A DNA stretch of 64,000 bases from Nitrospirillum iridis (lineage in GTDB: Bacteria; Pseudomonadota; Alphaproteobacteria; Azospirillales; Azospirillaceae), in assembly GCF_014205765.1 (NCBI RefSeq), contig NZ_JACIIZ010000014.1, positions 62,001 to 126,000 of the forward strand. Reading direction: 5' to 3'. Shown here piece by piece: positions 1 through 17,699 of the stretch. Made by a program: the position numbers and the translations under genes. The number at the start of each line of letters is the position of its first letter. Position 1 is the stretch's first letter. Below the pieces are notes generated by a model, which ran no database searches, was not told the DNA's origin, and saw nothing but the letters and a program-made list of their open reading frames with translations.

Positions 1-6
1 GTCGCC

Positions 7-4302
<4,296 letters not shown>

Positions 4303-4313
4303 TCAACCGGCGA

Positions 4314-8501
<4,188 letters not shown>

Positions 8502-8718
8502 GAAATGCGCCTCTCGTGAACTAGGCCCGGGTCAACTGCGCCGGCCGATGTAGGATGCGACGGCAAGCGACACAAACACAAATAGGCGCGTCCGGCACCA
8601 CCCCTCACGGGCGGCGGCCGTCCGGCGCCACACTACTCAATCTGCCCTTCCCGACACCAATCCCCTGCATGGAACCTTCTTCGGGAAGAAACTGGAGGAT
8701 CACCATACGCCATCCTCC

Positions 8719-8778
8719 AAAAAAAGGCGACAGCGCCGGGCGGCGGTCCCCCATATGGGGAATGCCACCGTCCAGCGC
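8719..8778 (-). terminator. Attenuator-like terminator between rplL and rpoB
   Basis: On the minus strand a long imperfect stem (GCGC..GG.CGG.GG paired with CC.CCG.CC.GCGC, centred on the palindrome CCCCATATGGGG, 8733-8778) is followed 7 nt later by seven T residues (8719-8725). It sits in the 313-nt rplL-rpoB spacer (8502-8814), which holds no gene. In E. coli this spacer carries a partial terminator that lowers rpoBC expression relative to ribosomal proteins; the same role is inferred here. Confidence 0.6.
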
Positions 8779-8814
8779 CATCTTTTTTCAGAAACGCCCA
8801 CAGGGGATCGTTTC

Positions 8815-9195
8815 TTACTTCACCTCAACCTTCGCGCCGGCGTCTTCAAGCTGCTTCTTAATCTTAGCAGCTTCGTCCTTCGTGGCGGCTTCCTTGACGG
8901 TCTTCGGCGCACCCTCGACCAGGTCCTTGGCTTCCTTCAGGCCCAGGCTGGTGATGGCGCGGATTTCCTTAATCACGTTGATCTTCTTGTCGCCGGCGTC
9001 GACGAGGATCACGGTGAATTCGGTCTGCTCTTCAGCGGGGGCGGCGGCTTCGGCGGCCGGGCCGGCAACGGCGGCAACGGCGACCGGAGCAGCGGCGGAA
9101 ACGCCCCACTTCTCTTCCAGCAGCTTCGACAGTTCGGCGGCTTCGATGACGGTCAGAGCGGACAGCTCTTCAACCAGCTTTTCCAGCTTGGACAT
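8815..9195 (-). CDS. rplL: 50S ribosomal protein L7/L12
   Basis: Stalk protein that recruits translational GTPases, 126 aa. The N-terminal dimerisation segment ([22 protein letters not shown]), Ala/Gly-rich hinge and C-terminal factor-binding domain ([20 protein letters not shown]) are all present. Preceded by an AGGAGACC ribosome binding site and located 52 nt after rplJ, as in nearly all bacteria. Confidence 0.98.
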   Translation of the reverse strand: MSKLEKLVEELSALTVIEAAELSKLLEEKWGVSAAAPVAVAAVAGPAAEAAAPAEEQTEFTVILVDAGDKKINVIKEIRAITSLGLKEAKDLVEGAPKTVKEAATKDEAAKIKKQLEDAGAKVEVK

Positions 9196-9247
9196 GGATG
9201 GTCTCCTAAATCAGGTCTTGTCTTGATAAAACGAAAGTACGCGAGGC

Positions 9248-9766
9248 TCAGGCCGCCTCGCCCTTCTTGGCGTAAGCCGACAGCACGCGCGCAACCTGGC
9301 CACCGGGCGCCTGCAGCACACCGGCGATGCGGGTGGCGGGCGTCTGGATCATGCCAAGCAGGCGACCACGCAGTTCGTCGATCGACGGGAGCTTCGAGAG
9401 AGCCTCGATGCCCTTGTCGTCCAGGACGACACTGCCCATACCGCCACCAATGATCTTGAACTTGTCATTGGTCTTGGCATACGCAATGGCCACCTTCGCA
9501 GCCGCCACCGGATCGCTTGAGTAAGCGATGGCGGTGACGCCGACGAAGAGGTCGTCCAGCTTTTCGAACTGGGTGCCCTTCAGGGCGATGCGGGCGAGCC
9601 GGTTCTTGGTCACTTTGAAGCTTGCGCCAGCGGCCCGCATCTTGCGGCGCAGGTCCGTCACTTCCGCGACCGTCATGCCCGACTGGCGGGTCACAACGAC
9701 GAGGGAAGTGGCGGAGAGCGCCTGATGCAGGGCCGCGATCGTCGCTTGCTTTTCTGTGCGATCCAC
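9248..9766 (-). CDS. rplJ: 50S ribosomal protein L10
   Basis: Base of the ribosomal stalk, binding 23S rRNA and L7/L12; 172 aa. The start is GTG at 9766 (VDRTEKQATIAAL), chosen because GTAGGAGG lies 6 nt upstream; the frame is open to 9892 but those residues do not resemble L10. Core motifs include VTKNRLARIALKGT and the C-terminal L12-binding helix. The leader upstream carries an L10-type autoregulatory motif. Confidence 0.96.
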   Translation of the reverse strand: MDRTEKQATIAALHQALSATSLVVVTRQSGMTVAEVTDLRRKMRAAGASFKVTKNRLARIALKGTQFEKLDDLFVGVTAIAYSSDPVAAAKVAIAYAKTNDKFKIIGGGMGSVVLDDKGIEALSKLPSIDELRGRLLGMIQTPATRIAGVLQAPGGQVARVLSAYAKKGEAA

Positions 9767-10110
9767 GGTTCGCCTCCTACACAACTGGGACGGATCGGCG
9801 CGAGCGCCCACCCTCCCGGTCCAAAAGTGGCCTCGCCGCCGCCCGCGAACGGGCATTGATCGAGACCGGTGAACCTGCCCCAGAAGCGACAAGCCTGACC
9901 AAGCGCGGGCGGAAACCGTCCAGCCTGGATGTTATGCTTGCTACTCCCGTCTATGCCGGCGTTGCATTAAGCCTCCCCGGTCGTCACCCATTCCTGGGAT
10001 CGGTCCCGGCTTGGCGCCCGCAGTCTCGGACAGGGTTGGAAAGTCGGATCGCTCCGCCTCTCCGCCGCCGTCACCGCCCGGCCACAAGGACCGGGCGGAT
10101 CGGACGGAAA
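9767..10110 (-). promoter_or_regulatory. L10 (rplJ) mRNA leader
   Basis: The 354-nt gap between rplA and rplJ holds no gene but, on the minus strand, contains GGCATAGACGGGAGTAGCAA (complement of about 9938-9957), matching the GGCATAGAC-AGTAG-type core remembered from L10 leader RNAs. In known cases the L10-L12 complex binds this region and represses translation of rplJL. A GC hairpin (10074-10098, arms CCGCCCGG/CCGGGCGG) lies just after the rplA end. The exact limits of the leader are uncertain. Confidence 0.65.
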
Positions 10111-10120
10111 CTCAAAAGCC

Positions 10121-10822
10121 TCAGCCGGCCAGCGTCGCGACCAGCGCCGAAACGTCGAGCTTCAGGCCCGGGCCCATGGAGGAGCTCAGGCTGACCTTCT
10201 CGATGTAGGTGCCCTTGGCACCCGTCGGCTTGGCGCGGTTGATCGCGGAGACGAAGGCGCGGACGTTCTCGGCCAGGGCTTCCTGGCTGAAGCTGGCCTT
10301 GCCCACGCCGGCGTGCACGATGCCGGTCTTCTCGGCGCGGAACTCGACCGAGCCGCCCTTGGCGGCCTTCACGGCCTCGCCCACGTTCATCGTCACGGTG
10401 CCCAGCTTCGGGTTCGGCATCAGGCCGCGCGGGCCCAGCACCTTACCCAGACGGCCGACCAGGGCCATCATGTCCGGGGTGGCGATGCAGCGGTCGAAGT
10501 TCATCTCGCCCGCCTGGATCTTCTCGGCCAGGTCTTCCGCACCCACCAGCTCGGCACCGGCGGCCTCGGCCTCGGCGGCCTTGGGGCCACGGGCGAACAC
10601 GGCGACGCGCACGGTCTTGCCGGTGCCGTTGGGCAGCTGGACCATGCCGCGGACCATCTGGTCGGCATGACGCGGGTCGATGCCCAGGTTCATGGCGATT
10701 TCGACGGTCTCGTCGAACTTGGCGGTGGCGTTGCCCTTCACCGTCTGGACAGCCTCGTCCAGGGCGTAGAACTTGTTCCGGTCGACGGTGGCGTTAGCCT
10801 TCTTGAGACGCTTGCCGGCCAT
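10121..10822 (-). CDS. rplA: 50S ribosomal protein L1
   Basis: L1-stalk protein of the large subunit and, in other bacteria, a translational repressor of the L11-L1 mRNA; 233 aa from the ATG at 10822. A TTG two codons earlier is possible, but GGAGG is best spaced for the ATG. Contains the L1 signature ([18 protein letters not shown]). It begins 2 nt after the rplK stop, implying translational coupling. Confidence 0.97.
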   Translation of the reverse strand: MAGKRLKKANATVDRNKFYALDEAVQTVKGNATAKFDETVEIAMNLGIDPRHADQMVRGMVQLPNGTGKTVRVAVFARGPKAAEAEAAGAELVGAEDLAEKIQAGEMNFDRCIATPDMMALVGRLGKVLGPRGLMPNPKLGTVTMNVGEAVKAAKGGSVEFRAEKTGIVHAGVGKASFSQEALAENVRAFVSAINRAKPTGAKGTYIEKVSLSSSMGPGLKLDVSALVATLAG

Positions 10823-10824
10823 GA

Positions 10825-11259
10825 TCAATCCTCCACCACTTCCAGGCCCATGGAACGGGCCGAGCCGACCAGCATGCTGGCAGCCGCCTCGATGTCGTTC
10901 GCATTCAGGTCCGGCATCTTTGTCTTGGCGATTTCGCGGATCTGCGACATCTTCACCTTGCCCACCGCAGCGCCCTTGCCCACCTGGACGGCGCCCTTGG
11001 TGATGCCGGCGGCCTTCTTCAGGAAGTAGGTGTTCGGCGGGGTCTTGGTGACGAACGTGAAGGTGCGGTCACCATAGGCGGTGATCACGACCGGGATGGG
11101 CATGCCCTGCTCCAGGTCGGCCGTCTTCGCGTTGAAGGCCTTCACGAATTCCATGATGTTCAGGCCGCGCTGACCCAGCGCCGGCCCGATGGGCGGCGAC
11201 GGGTTGGCCTTGCCGGCCGGCACCTGCAACTTGATATAACCGACGATCTTCTTCGCCAT
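10825..11259 (-). CDS. rplK: 50S ribosomal protein L11
   Basis: L11 of the GTPase-associated centre, 144 aa. The N-terminal [20 protein letters not shown] and the C-terminal RNA-binding domain ending in [20 protein letters not shown] are conserved. Lies between nusG and rplA on the same strand; start ATG at 11259. Confidence 0.98.
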   Translation of the reverse strand: MAKKIVGYIKLQVPAGKANPSPPIGPALGQRGLNIMEFVKAFNAKTADLEQGMPIPVVITAYGDRTFTFVTKTPPNTYFLKKAAGITKGAVQVGKGAAVGKVKMSQIREIAKTKMPDLNANDIEAAASMLVGSARSMGLEVVED

Positions 11260-11387
11260 GATACGTCCTCAACAACAATCCGGACGGAACCCTTTTTCAG
11301 AGGGCGCCACCCGGATCTGCGGGATGCGCGGTACGGCTTGCCCCATGGACTTTGGGCCGGGCTTGCCTCCCGCGCGGGGAATGGGAT

Positions 11388-11419
11388 GGCGCCCCCCTCA
11401 ATAAGGAGAGGAAGGCGCC
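11388..11419 (-). other. Hairpin between nusG and rplK
   Basis: Inverted repeat with GGCGCC arms and an inner CCTC/GAGG extension, directly after the nusG stop. The loop side carries no long T-run, so it is more probably a leader or processing structure of the L11-L1 message than a full terminator. Confidence 0.4.
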
Positions 11420-11426
11420 GTCCCGC

Positions 11427-11957
11427 TTAAATCTTTTCGACCTGCGCATACTCGAGTTCGACGGGGGTCGCCCGGCCGAAGATGGACACCGCCACCTTGA
11501 CCCGCGCCTTGTCCTCGTCGACCTCTTCGATAAGGCCGGTGAACGAGGTGAAGGGGCCGTCCGTGACCCGGACCTGCTCGCCCACCTCGAAGTGGATGGA
11601 GGGCTTCGGCCGCTCAATCCCCTCCTGGACCTGGCTCATGATACGCAAGGCTTCCGCCTCGCTGATGGGCTGCGGCTTGCCGCCACCGCCCAGGAAACCC
11701 GTCACCTTCGGCGCGTTCTTCACCAGGTGCCAGCTCTCGTCCGTCAGCTCCATCTTCACCAGCACGTAGCCCGGGAAGAACTTGCGTTCGGAGTTGATCT
11801 TGGCGCCGCGGCGCACCTCGACGACCTCTTCGGTCGGGACGAGGATTTCCTCGAACTGATCTTCCAAGCCCTTCTGAGCGGCCTTCTCACGGATAGACTG
11901 AGAGACCTTCTTTTCGAAGCCGGAATAAACGTGGACGACGTACCAACGCGCGGCCAT
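11427..11957 (-). CDS. nusG: Transcription termination/antitermination factor NusG
   Basis: NusG links RNA polymerase to Rho or to the ribosome; 176 aa. The NGN domain starts [14 protein letters not shown] and includes [10 protein letters not shown]; the C-terminal KOW domain is [19 protein letters not shown]. Start ATG at 11957 (MAARWYVV); upstream in-frame sequence overlaps secE and is not NusG-like. Five nucleotides separate it from secE. Confidence 0.97.
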   Translation of the reverse strand: MAARWYVVHVYSGFEKKVSQSIREKAAQKGLEDQFEEILVPTEEVVEVRRGAKINSERKFFPGYVLVKMELTDESWHLVKNAPKVTGFLGGGGKPQPISEAEALRIMSQVQEGIERPKPSIHFEVGEQVRVTDGPFTSFTGLIEEVDEDKARVKVAVSIFGRATPVELEYAQVEKI

Positions 11958-11962
11958 GACTT

Positions 11963-12160
11963 TTAGCCTCCGATACCGAAAACGAGGCGGACAGCGAACG
12001 CGATGATCTGATCGACCGCCAGGAAGAACAGGGACGCGACGATGACCATGAGGAACACCATCCAGGTGGAAATAACCGTCTCCTTGCGGGACGGCCATGT
12101 CACCTTGGTGATCTCACGCCTTACTTCGCGCACAAACTGGGCAGGACTGGTCTTCGCCAT
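11963..12160 (-). CDS. secE: Preprotein translocase subunit SecE
   Basis: Small single-span SecYEG subunit, 65 aa. The amphipathic helix and hinge ([19 protein letters not shown]) precede one membrane helix (about residues 31-60). Start ATG at 12160 gives the usual length; a GTG 12 codons upstream is possible. It sits between tRNA-Trp and nusG, the conserved order. Confidence 0.93.
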   Translation of the reverse strand: MAKTSPAQFVREVRREITKVTWPSRKETVISTWMVFLMVIVASLFFLAVDQIIAFAVRLVFGIGG

Positions 12161-12265
12161 AAGGGCTACGCCACCACGTTCAGAGCTACTCGTCACACTG
12201 CTTCGGCATTCCTGCCGTCACCCGGCCCGCGAGGCCGTCCGTACGCGATATTCAGCGCGGCGACG

Positions 12266-12341
12266 TGGCAGGAGTGGAGGGGATCGAACCCCCAACCCCC
12301 GGTTTTGGAGACCGGTGCTCTACCAATTGAGCTACACTCCT
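12266..12341 (-). tRNA. trnW: tRNA-Trp (CCA anticodon)
   Basis: Cloverleaf folds on the minus strand: acceptor AGGAGTG/CACTCCT, D-arm GCTCAATTGGTAGAGC, anticodon CCA in CGGTCTCCAAAACCG, T-arm with GGTTCGATC, discriminator G and encoded CCA. Located immediately before secE, as often in proteobacteria. Confidence 0.96.
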
Positions 12342-12380
12342 ACGTCGCCGTCGGCGGCTTGCCGCGTCACGGAGCGCCGG

Positions 12381-12409
12381 TTTATTCACTAATCCCGACC
12401 TCTTGTCCA
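12381..12409 (-). promoter_or_regulatory. Sigma-70-type promoter for tRNA-Trp/secE/nusG
   Basis: Minus strand: -35 TGGACA (12404-12409), 17-bp spacer, -10 AATAAA (12381-12386). Predicted start about 33 nt before the tRNA 5' end. Found by eye. Confidence 0.5.
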
Positions 12410-12554
12410 GAAAAATAAATCAGGCGGGGGAAGGCGCTCCCGGCGCGGGAAGCGGCTGGTCGTGGCATGACGCCCGGCGCGCTCCCGGGCCGGCGGCGCC
12501 CAGCCGCAACGGAAGGCCCCGATTTCCCCGGGCCGTCCGCCGCCGGGCATACTA

Positions 12555-13697
12555 TTAGCCCGGCAGGATGCCCTGAGTCACGAAATGTCCCAGCACCTCG
12601 TCCAGGTCGATGACGGACACCCCGACGTCGGGCCTCACCCCAGCCCGCGACACGATGGGGTGCAGGCATGACCAATAGGCATAGGGCTGGACTGTGCCGA
12701 ACAGCGCGTGGGTGGGCACGCCCAGCGACGCGGCGACGTTCATGATTCCCGAATCGGTGCAGAACGCCATGTCGCACGCGGCGAGCAGCCCCATGACCTC
12801 CCGCAGCGGCTGACCGATCAGGGGCAGCGGCCGGGCGGTCCGGCACGCCCGGATCACCCCCTGCACCAAGGGCGCCTCGGCCTGGGTGGCGACGATGAAC
12901 TGCGTGGTCCGTCCCGCCCCATGCAGCCGATCCAGCACCGCCGCCATGCGGTCGGCCGGCCAGACCCGGTTGGGATCGGCGGACCCCACCGCCACGGCCG
13001 TCCAGGGGCGCGGCAGGTGGGCGTAAGGCGCGGCGGCCAGGGCCGCGGCCTCGGGCGGCAGCACCAGCTCCGGCGCCCCCTCCAGGGCCAGGCCCAGGCG
13101 GTCGAGCAGGATGGCGGCGCACCCCAGCCGCTGGGCATGGAGATGGCGGATGCTGCGGCCATCAGGAATGAGGCCGTCATTCAGGAAAAGGGTTTGCAGG
13201 CGGGAGCCGTAGCCGGCCACGTCCTCGATGCCCGCCAGACGGGCCGCGGCGGCGTAGCGCCAGGAGGCGCCCAGGATGACGGCGCGCTTATACCGGCCCG
13301 ACCGCATCAGGCGCGCCATGTCGAACAGCACCAGGGCCCGCCGGACGTTCTCACGGACGACGTTCCGGCGGGCCTTGCCGGAACCGCCGCCTCCGCCGTC
13401 GCCCCCCGTGCGGCCGCCGCCTTGGTCCCCCTTGGTCAGGGCGGCGCTGGCGTAGCCGTGGCGCAGAATGGCACCGGCATGGCGGAACACGTAGTCGGTG
13501 CCGGCGAACACCGCCTCGGTCGGAAAGTTTTCAAGGGTGATGAGATCGACGCCGCCGTTCTCATCACCCCGCGCCAGTCCTTTGAGCGCGGGGATCAGCT
13601 GGATCATGTCGCCCAAACCGGGCAACGGCTGGACAACCACGGTCCGGGCCGGGCCCCGCCGCCGGCCGTGAGTCGACAAACTCTTCCACTCTGTCAT
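12555..13697 (-). CDS. Glycosyltransferase family 9 (heptosyltransferase-like) protein
   Basis: 380 aa, resembling ADP-heptose:LPS heptosyltransferases (GT-B fold). The N-terminal domain has PGLGDMIQLIPALKGL near residue 28; the C-terminal donor-site region has DMAFCTDSGIMNVAASLGVP near residues 310-330, where family members bind the nucleotide-sugar. A Gly-rich low-complexity insert (about residues 92-108) separates parts of the N-terminal domain. Start ATG at 13697. The acceptor and sugar are unknown. The gene lies between tuf and tRNA-Trp, which are usually adjacent. Confidence 0.8.
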   Translation of the reverse strand: MTEWKSLSTHGRRRGPARTVVVQPLPGLGDMIQLIPALKGLARGDENGGVDLITLENFPTEAVFAGTDYVFRHAGAILRHGYASAALTKGDQGGGRTGGDGGGGGSGKARRNVVRENVRRALVLFDMARLMRSGRYKRAVILGASWRYAAAARLAGIEDVAGYGSRLQTLFLNDGLIPDGRSIRHLHAQRLGCAAILLDRLGLALEGAPELVLPPEAAALAAAPYAHLPRPWTAVAVGSADPNRVWPADRMAAVLDRLHGAGRTTQFIVATQAEAPLVQGVIRACRTARPLPLIGQPLREVMGLLAACDMAFCTDSGIMNVAASLGVPTHALFGTVQPYAYWSCLHPIVSRAGVRPDVGVSVIDLDEVLGHFVTQGILPG

Positions 13698-13844
13698 TCG
13701 TCATAATCCCAAAGACCTAAGTCGATTTGGAGTTCTCACGGAACAGTGGGCCGCGAGCCGTCGCGAATAGGACCGGGAATAAGGGGGTGCGACAAGGAGA
13801 CCCGGGAGACATGCCGGGAAAGCTTGGCGCCAAGCACCATGACG

Positions 13845-13871
13845 AAAAAGGCGGCCGAAACGGCCGCCTTT
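13845..13871 (-). terminator. Intrinsic terminator downstream of tuf (distal)
   Basis: Minus strand AAAGGCGGCC-gttTC-GGCCGCCTTTTT: a perfect GC stem followed by five T residues. Confidence 0.85.
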
Positions 13872-13885
13872 CCCAAAAGCCGAAC

Positions 13886-13911
13886 AGGCGGCGCCCCGGG
13901 GGACGCCGCCT
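13886..13911 (-). terminator. Hairpin directly after tuf (proximal)
   Basis: Arms AGGCGGCG/CGCCGCCT with a GC-rich loop, 28 nt after the tuf stop, followed by GGCTTTT. Together with the next hairpin it forms a tandem terminator. Confidence 0.6.
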
Positions 13912-13938
13912 GACGGTACTCAAAGCCCGTTTGAAGGC

Positions 13939-15129
<1,191 letters not shown>

Positions 15130-15195
15130 GGTCTTATCCGCCTTTGCGTGACAGTCTGAAGTTTAAGCTTTTAGGTTCCGCGAGAAGCAACGAAC

Positions 15196-15269
15196 TGGAG
15201 CGGGTGAAGGGAATCGAACCCTCGTCGTAAGCTTGGAAGGCTTCTGCTCTACCATTGAGCTACACCCGC
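15196..15269 (-). tRNA. trnG: tRNA-Gly (TCC anticodon)
   Basis: Minus-strand cloverleaf: acceptor GCGGGTG/CACCCGC, D-arm GCTCAATGGTAGAGC, anticodon TCC in AAGCCTTCCAAGCTT, T-loop GGTTCGATTCC, encoded CCA. 66 nt upstream of tuf and probably co-transcribed with it. Confidence 0.96.
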
Positions 15270-15377
15270 CTAAGTCTGGCGCCTAAGTCTGGCCGCTCTC
15301 GCCCCGAACTGCTTCGCGCACGCGGGGAGCCAGTAAACCCACCCCTCATTGTCTGGGGGGCGGCTTTACCGGCAAAA

Positions 15378-15463
15378 TGGTGGAAGGGGTAGGATTCGAA
15401 CCTACGTACGCTAACGCGGGCAGATTTACAGTCTGCTGCCTTTAACCACTCGGCCACCCTTCC
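15378..15463 (-). tRNA. trnY: tRNA-Tyr (GTA anticodon)
   Basis: Minus-strand type II tRNA with a long variable arm: acceptor GGAAGGG, anticodon GTA in GCAGACTGTAAATCTGC, T-loop GGTTCGAATCC, discriminator A and encoded CCA. First gene of the tRNA-Tyr/tRNA-Gly/tuf group. Confidence 0.96.
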
Positions 15464-15504
15464 GTGCGCCGCGTGTCCGACCGGGGTCGAAAACGGTGGA
15501 CAGG

Positions 15505-15534
15505 TGGGTAGGCGTTTCGACCCCCTCCTGTCAA
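15505..15534 (-). promoter_or_regulatory. Promoter for tRNA-Tyr/tRNA-Gly/tuf
   Basis: Minus strand: consensus -35 TTGACA (15529-15534), 18-bp spacer, weak -10 TACCCA (15505-15510). The predicted start is about 35 nt before tRNA-Tyr. Confidence 0.5.
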
Positions 15535-15634
15535 CGGGGAAATGTTGGTCCGGTGAAAAGACGTGGAAGCAACCGTGCCATGCTCCGCCGAAAGCAGTGG
15601 CAAGCCTGCACCGCTTGGCGCTAAGGATGGCATC

Positions 15635-16594
15635 ATGAAGCGATCTGGATTCTCAAACCAGGGCGGTTCCCGCACCGGCGGCAACGGCCCCACCCCCTCA
15701 TCCCGCCAGCCCCGCGATGGCGGCCGACCGGGTGCCGCCGCACCCAAGGCGGCCCCTCATGGCGGCGGCGAGCGCCCGCGCGCGCAAGCCCAACGCCCGC
15801 CGGCCGAACGCCCGCCACAGGACCGCGCCGACGCGCGCGGCGCGGGCAAGAAGCCAGCGCCCAAGCCCGGACTGTTATATGGCCAGCATCCGGTGGTGGC
15901 GGCCTGGACCAATCCCGAGCGGCGGTGCAAGGCCCTGCTGGCGACGCCCGCCGGGTTGGAGTTGATGGCCGAAGCCCTGGCCCACGCCGCCCGGGCCGGC
16001 CTCACCCGCCCCGCCCCCACCATGGTGGATCGCGAGGCGCTGGACCGCCTGCTGCCCGCCGGCGCCGTGCATCAAGGCCTGGTGCTGGACGCCAGCCCCC
16101 TGCCCGAGTTGGACGTGCCCGACGTGGTGCGCGCCTGCGGGGAGACGGACATGGTGGTGGTGCTGGACCAGGTCACCGATCCGCACAATGTCGGCGCCAT
16201 CCTGCGCTCCGCCGCCGCCTTCGGGGCCAAGGCCGTCATCGTCCAGGACCGGCACGCGCCGGAGGTGACGGGCGTGCTGGCCAAGACGGCGTCGGGTGCG
16301 CTGGAGGTGGTGCCCCTGGTACGGGTCACCAACCTGTCCCGGGCGCTGACGGAACTGCAGGACGGAGGTTTCTGGTGCGTCGGCCTGGCCGAATCGGGGC
16401 CCAAGGCCCTGCACGCGCTGGACTTCCCCGGTCGCGTCGCGGTGGTCATGGGCTCGGAAGGCGACGGCCTGCGCCGCCTGACCATGGAGCGTTGCGACGC
16501 CCTGGCCCATCTGCCGACCCGGCCGCCCATCGGCAGCCTGAATGTGTCCAACGCGGCCGCCGTAGCACTTTACGAGGTGGCGCGGCGACGCTAA
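15635..16594 (+). CDS. rlmB: 23S rRNA (guanosine-2'-O-)-methyltransferase RlmB
   Basis: SpoU/TrmH-family SPOUT methyltransferase, 319 aa. A disordered Arg/Pro/Ala-rich N-terminus of about 75 residues precedes the substrate-binding domain (LLYGQHPVVAAW). The three SpoU motifs follow: DQVTDPHNVGAILRSAAAFG, VVMGSEGDGLRRL and IGSLNVSNAAAVALYE, which form the knotted SAM site. Start ATG at 15635 with AAGGATGG upstream. Divergent from the tRNA-Tyr unit and followed 43 nt later by tRNA-Thr. RlmB versus another TrmH-family target is inferred from overall similarity. Confidence 0.88.
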   Translation: MKRSGFSNQGGSRTGGNGPTPSSRQPRDGGRPGAAAPKAAPHGGGERPRAQAQRPPAERPPQDRADARGAGKKPAPKPGLLYGQHPVVAAWTNPERRCKALLATPAGLELMAEALAHAARAGLTRPAPTMVDREALDRLLPAGAVHQGLVLDASPLPELDVPDVVRACGETDMVVVLDQVTDPHNVGAILRSAAAFGAKAVIVQDRHAPEVTGVLAKTASGALEVVPLVRVTNLSRALTELQDGGFWCVGLAESGPKALHALDFPGRVAVVMGSEGDGLRRLTMERCDALAHLPTRPPIGSLNVSNAAAVALYEVARRR

Positions 16595-16637
16595 GGTCTG
16601 CCCGCGCCGCGCCCCGGATGACCGGGGCCGACCGGTC

Positions 16638-16713
16638 GCCGGCTTAGCTCAGTTGGTAGAGCAACCGCCTTGTAAGCGGTAGGTCGCGAGTTCAAGTCTC
16701 GCAGCCGGCACCA
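16638..16713 (+). tRNA. trnT: tRNA-Thr (TGT anticodon)
   Basis: Plus-strand cloverleaf: acceptor GCCGGCT/AGCCGGC, D-arm GCTCAGTTGGTAGAGC, anticodon TGT in ACCGCCTTGTAAGCGGT, T-loop GTTCAAGTC, discriminator A and encoded CCA. Confidence 0.96.
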
Positions 16714-16775
16714 GTTCCTTGGCGCGTCCCAAGCGATAGTTCCCGGAGAGCCCGCCAGCCGCGAGGCGGCGGGCG

Positions 16776-17570
16776 TCAGCGAATCACATAGGGCTTGTGG
16801 GCAAGGTCCAGGCCGATATTGCCCTCCGGCACATCGTTGAAGCTGCGGTAGCGGCCGCTGGCCCCGGGCCCGGGCCCGGGCCCGCCGAGATATTCGGCCA
16901 GGGCGTCGTCGTCAACGTAGTAGACCGCTTGCGAACGGTAGATGAAATAGCCGTCCCGGCTGATGGACACGGTCAGCATCAATTCCGTGTTGGTCTCGTC
17001 CACCGTGGCCCGGGCGGTATCCAGCGCCAGGCCGGCGGCCGCGGCGGTGATGCCCCAGGGCACGGCGTCCCACATGAGCCGGCCCACCGCCACCCCGGCC
17101 CCCAGCGCCGTCAGCGGGCCGGGCACGCTGTGGTTGGCGCCGTAGATTCGCGGATGGGCCATGGGCAGCACGTCGATGGCCACCATGACGACATCGGGCT
17201 TGGGTTCCATGGCGACGGCATGGCCGTTCTGGACGAAGGCGGTGGTCACGGCCTGCTGGAAGGCGTCGGCGAACAGTGTGTCGCCATGCCGGGTGAGGTA
17301 GACCTGCACCGGCGGTTTTTGCCCCGTCTGTTCCTGCAAGTAGGCGGAAACTGCCGAGGACACGTCCTTGGCCACCAGCACCCAGTGGGCCGCCGTCTCC
17401 ATCTTGTACTGGGGCGCCGTCAGGAAGCTGGTCGCCACCGGGCGTTCCGCGCAGCCGGACAGCAGGCCCGCCGCCGCCATCGGGCCCCAGAGCGCCGCCG
17501 CGCGCAGGGCCCTGAGGAGGAAAGGCGGGCGGGAGAAGACAGGGGTGCGGAGCTGGGGGCGGTTCATCAT
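16776..17570 (-). CDS. Putative lipoprotein, unknown function
   Basis: Not recognised as a named family. From the ATG at 17570 (MMNRPQLRT; a second ATG follows) it is 264 aa with a type II signal peptide ending in the lipobox LLSGC, so a lipid-anchored envelope protein is likely. The mature part includes a Gly/Ala-rich stretch (GPLTALGAGVAVGRL and [13 protein letters not shown]). A (GP)n run near the C-terminus is encoded by tandem CCCGGG hexamers. It lies downstream of phoU on the same strand (129 nt). Confidence 0.7.
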   Translation of the reverse strand: MMNRPQLRTPVFSRPPFLLRALRAAALWGPMAAAGLLSGCAERPVATSFLTAPQYKMETAAHWVLVAKDVSSAVSAYLQEQTGQKPPVQVYLTRHGDTLFADAFQQAVTTAFVQNGHAVAMEPKPDVVMVAIDVLPMAHPRIYGANHSVPGPLTALGAGVAVGRLMWDAVPWGITAAAAGLALDTARATVDETNTELMLTVSISRDGYFIYRSQAVYYVDDDALAEYLGGPGPGPGASGRYRSFNDVPEGNIGLDLAHKPYVIR

Positions 17571-17699
17571 TGGCGGCTCGATTCTAACCCGAAGGCCACC
17601 ACCGGGCGGCCCCGACAATGAGAGAAGCAAACCGCGTGCCGTTTCCATTCCGCGCCGGGCCCGCGCCAGGCCCGCGCCAGGCGGCCCCGCCCGCCTCGC

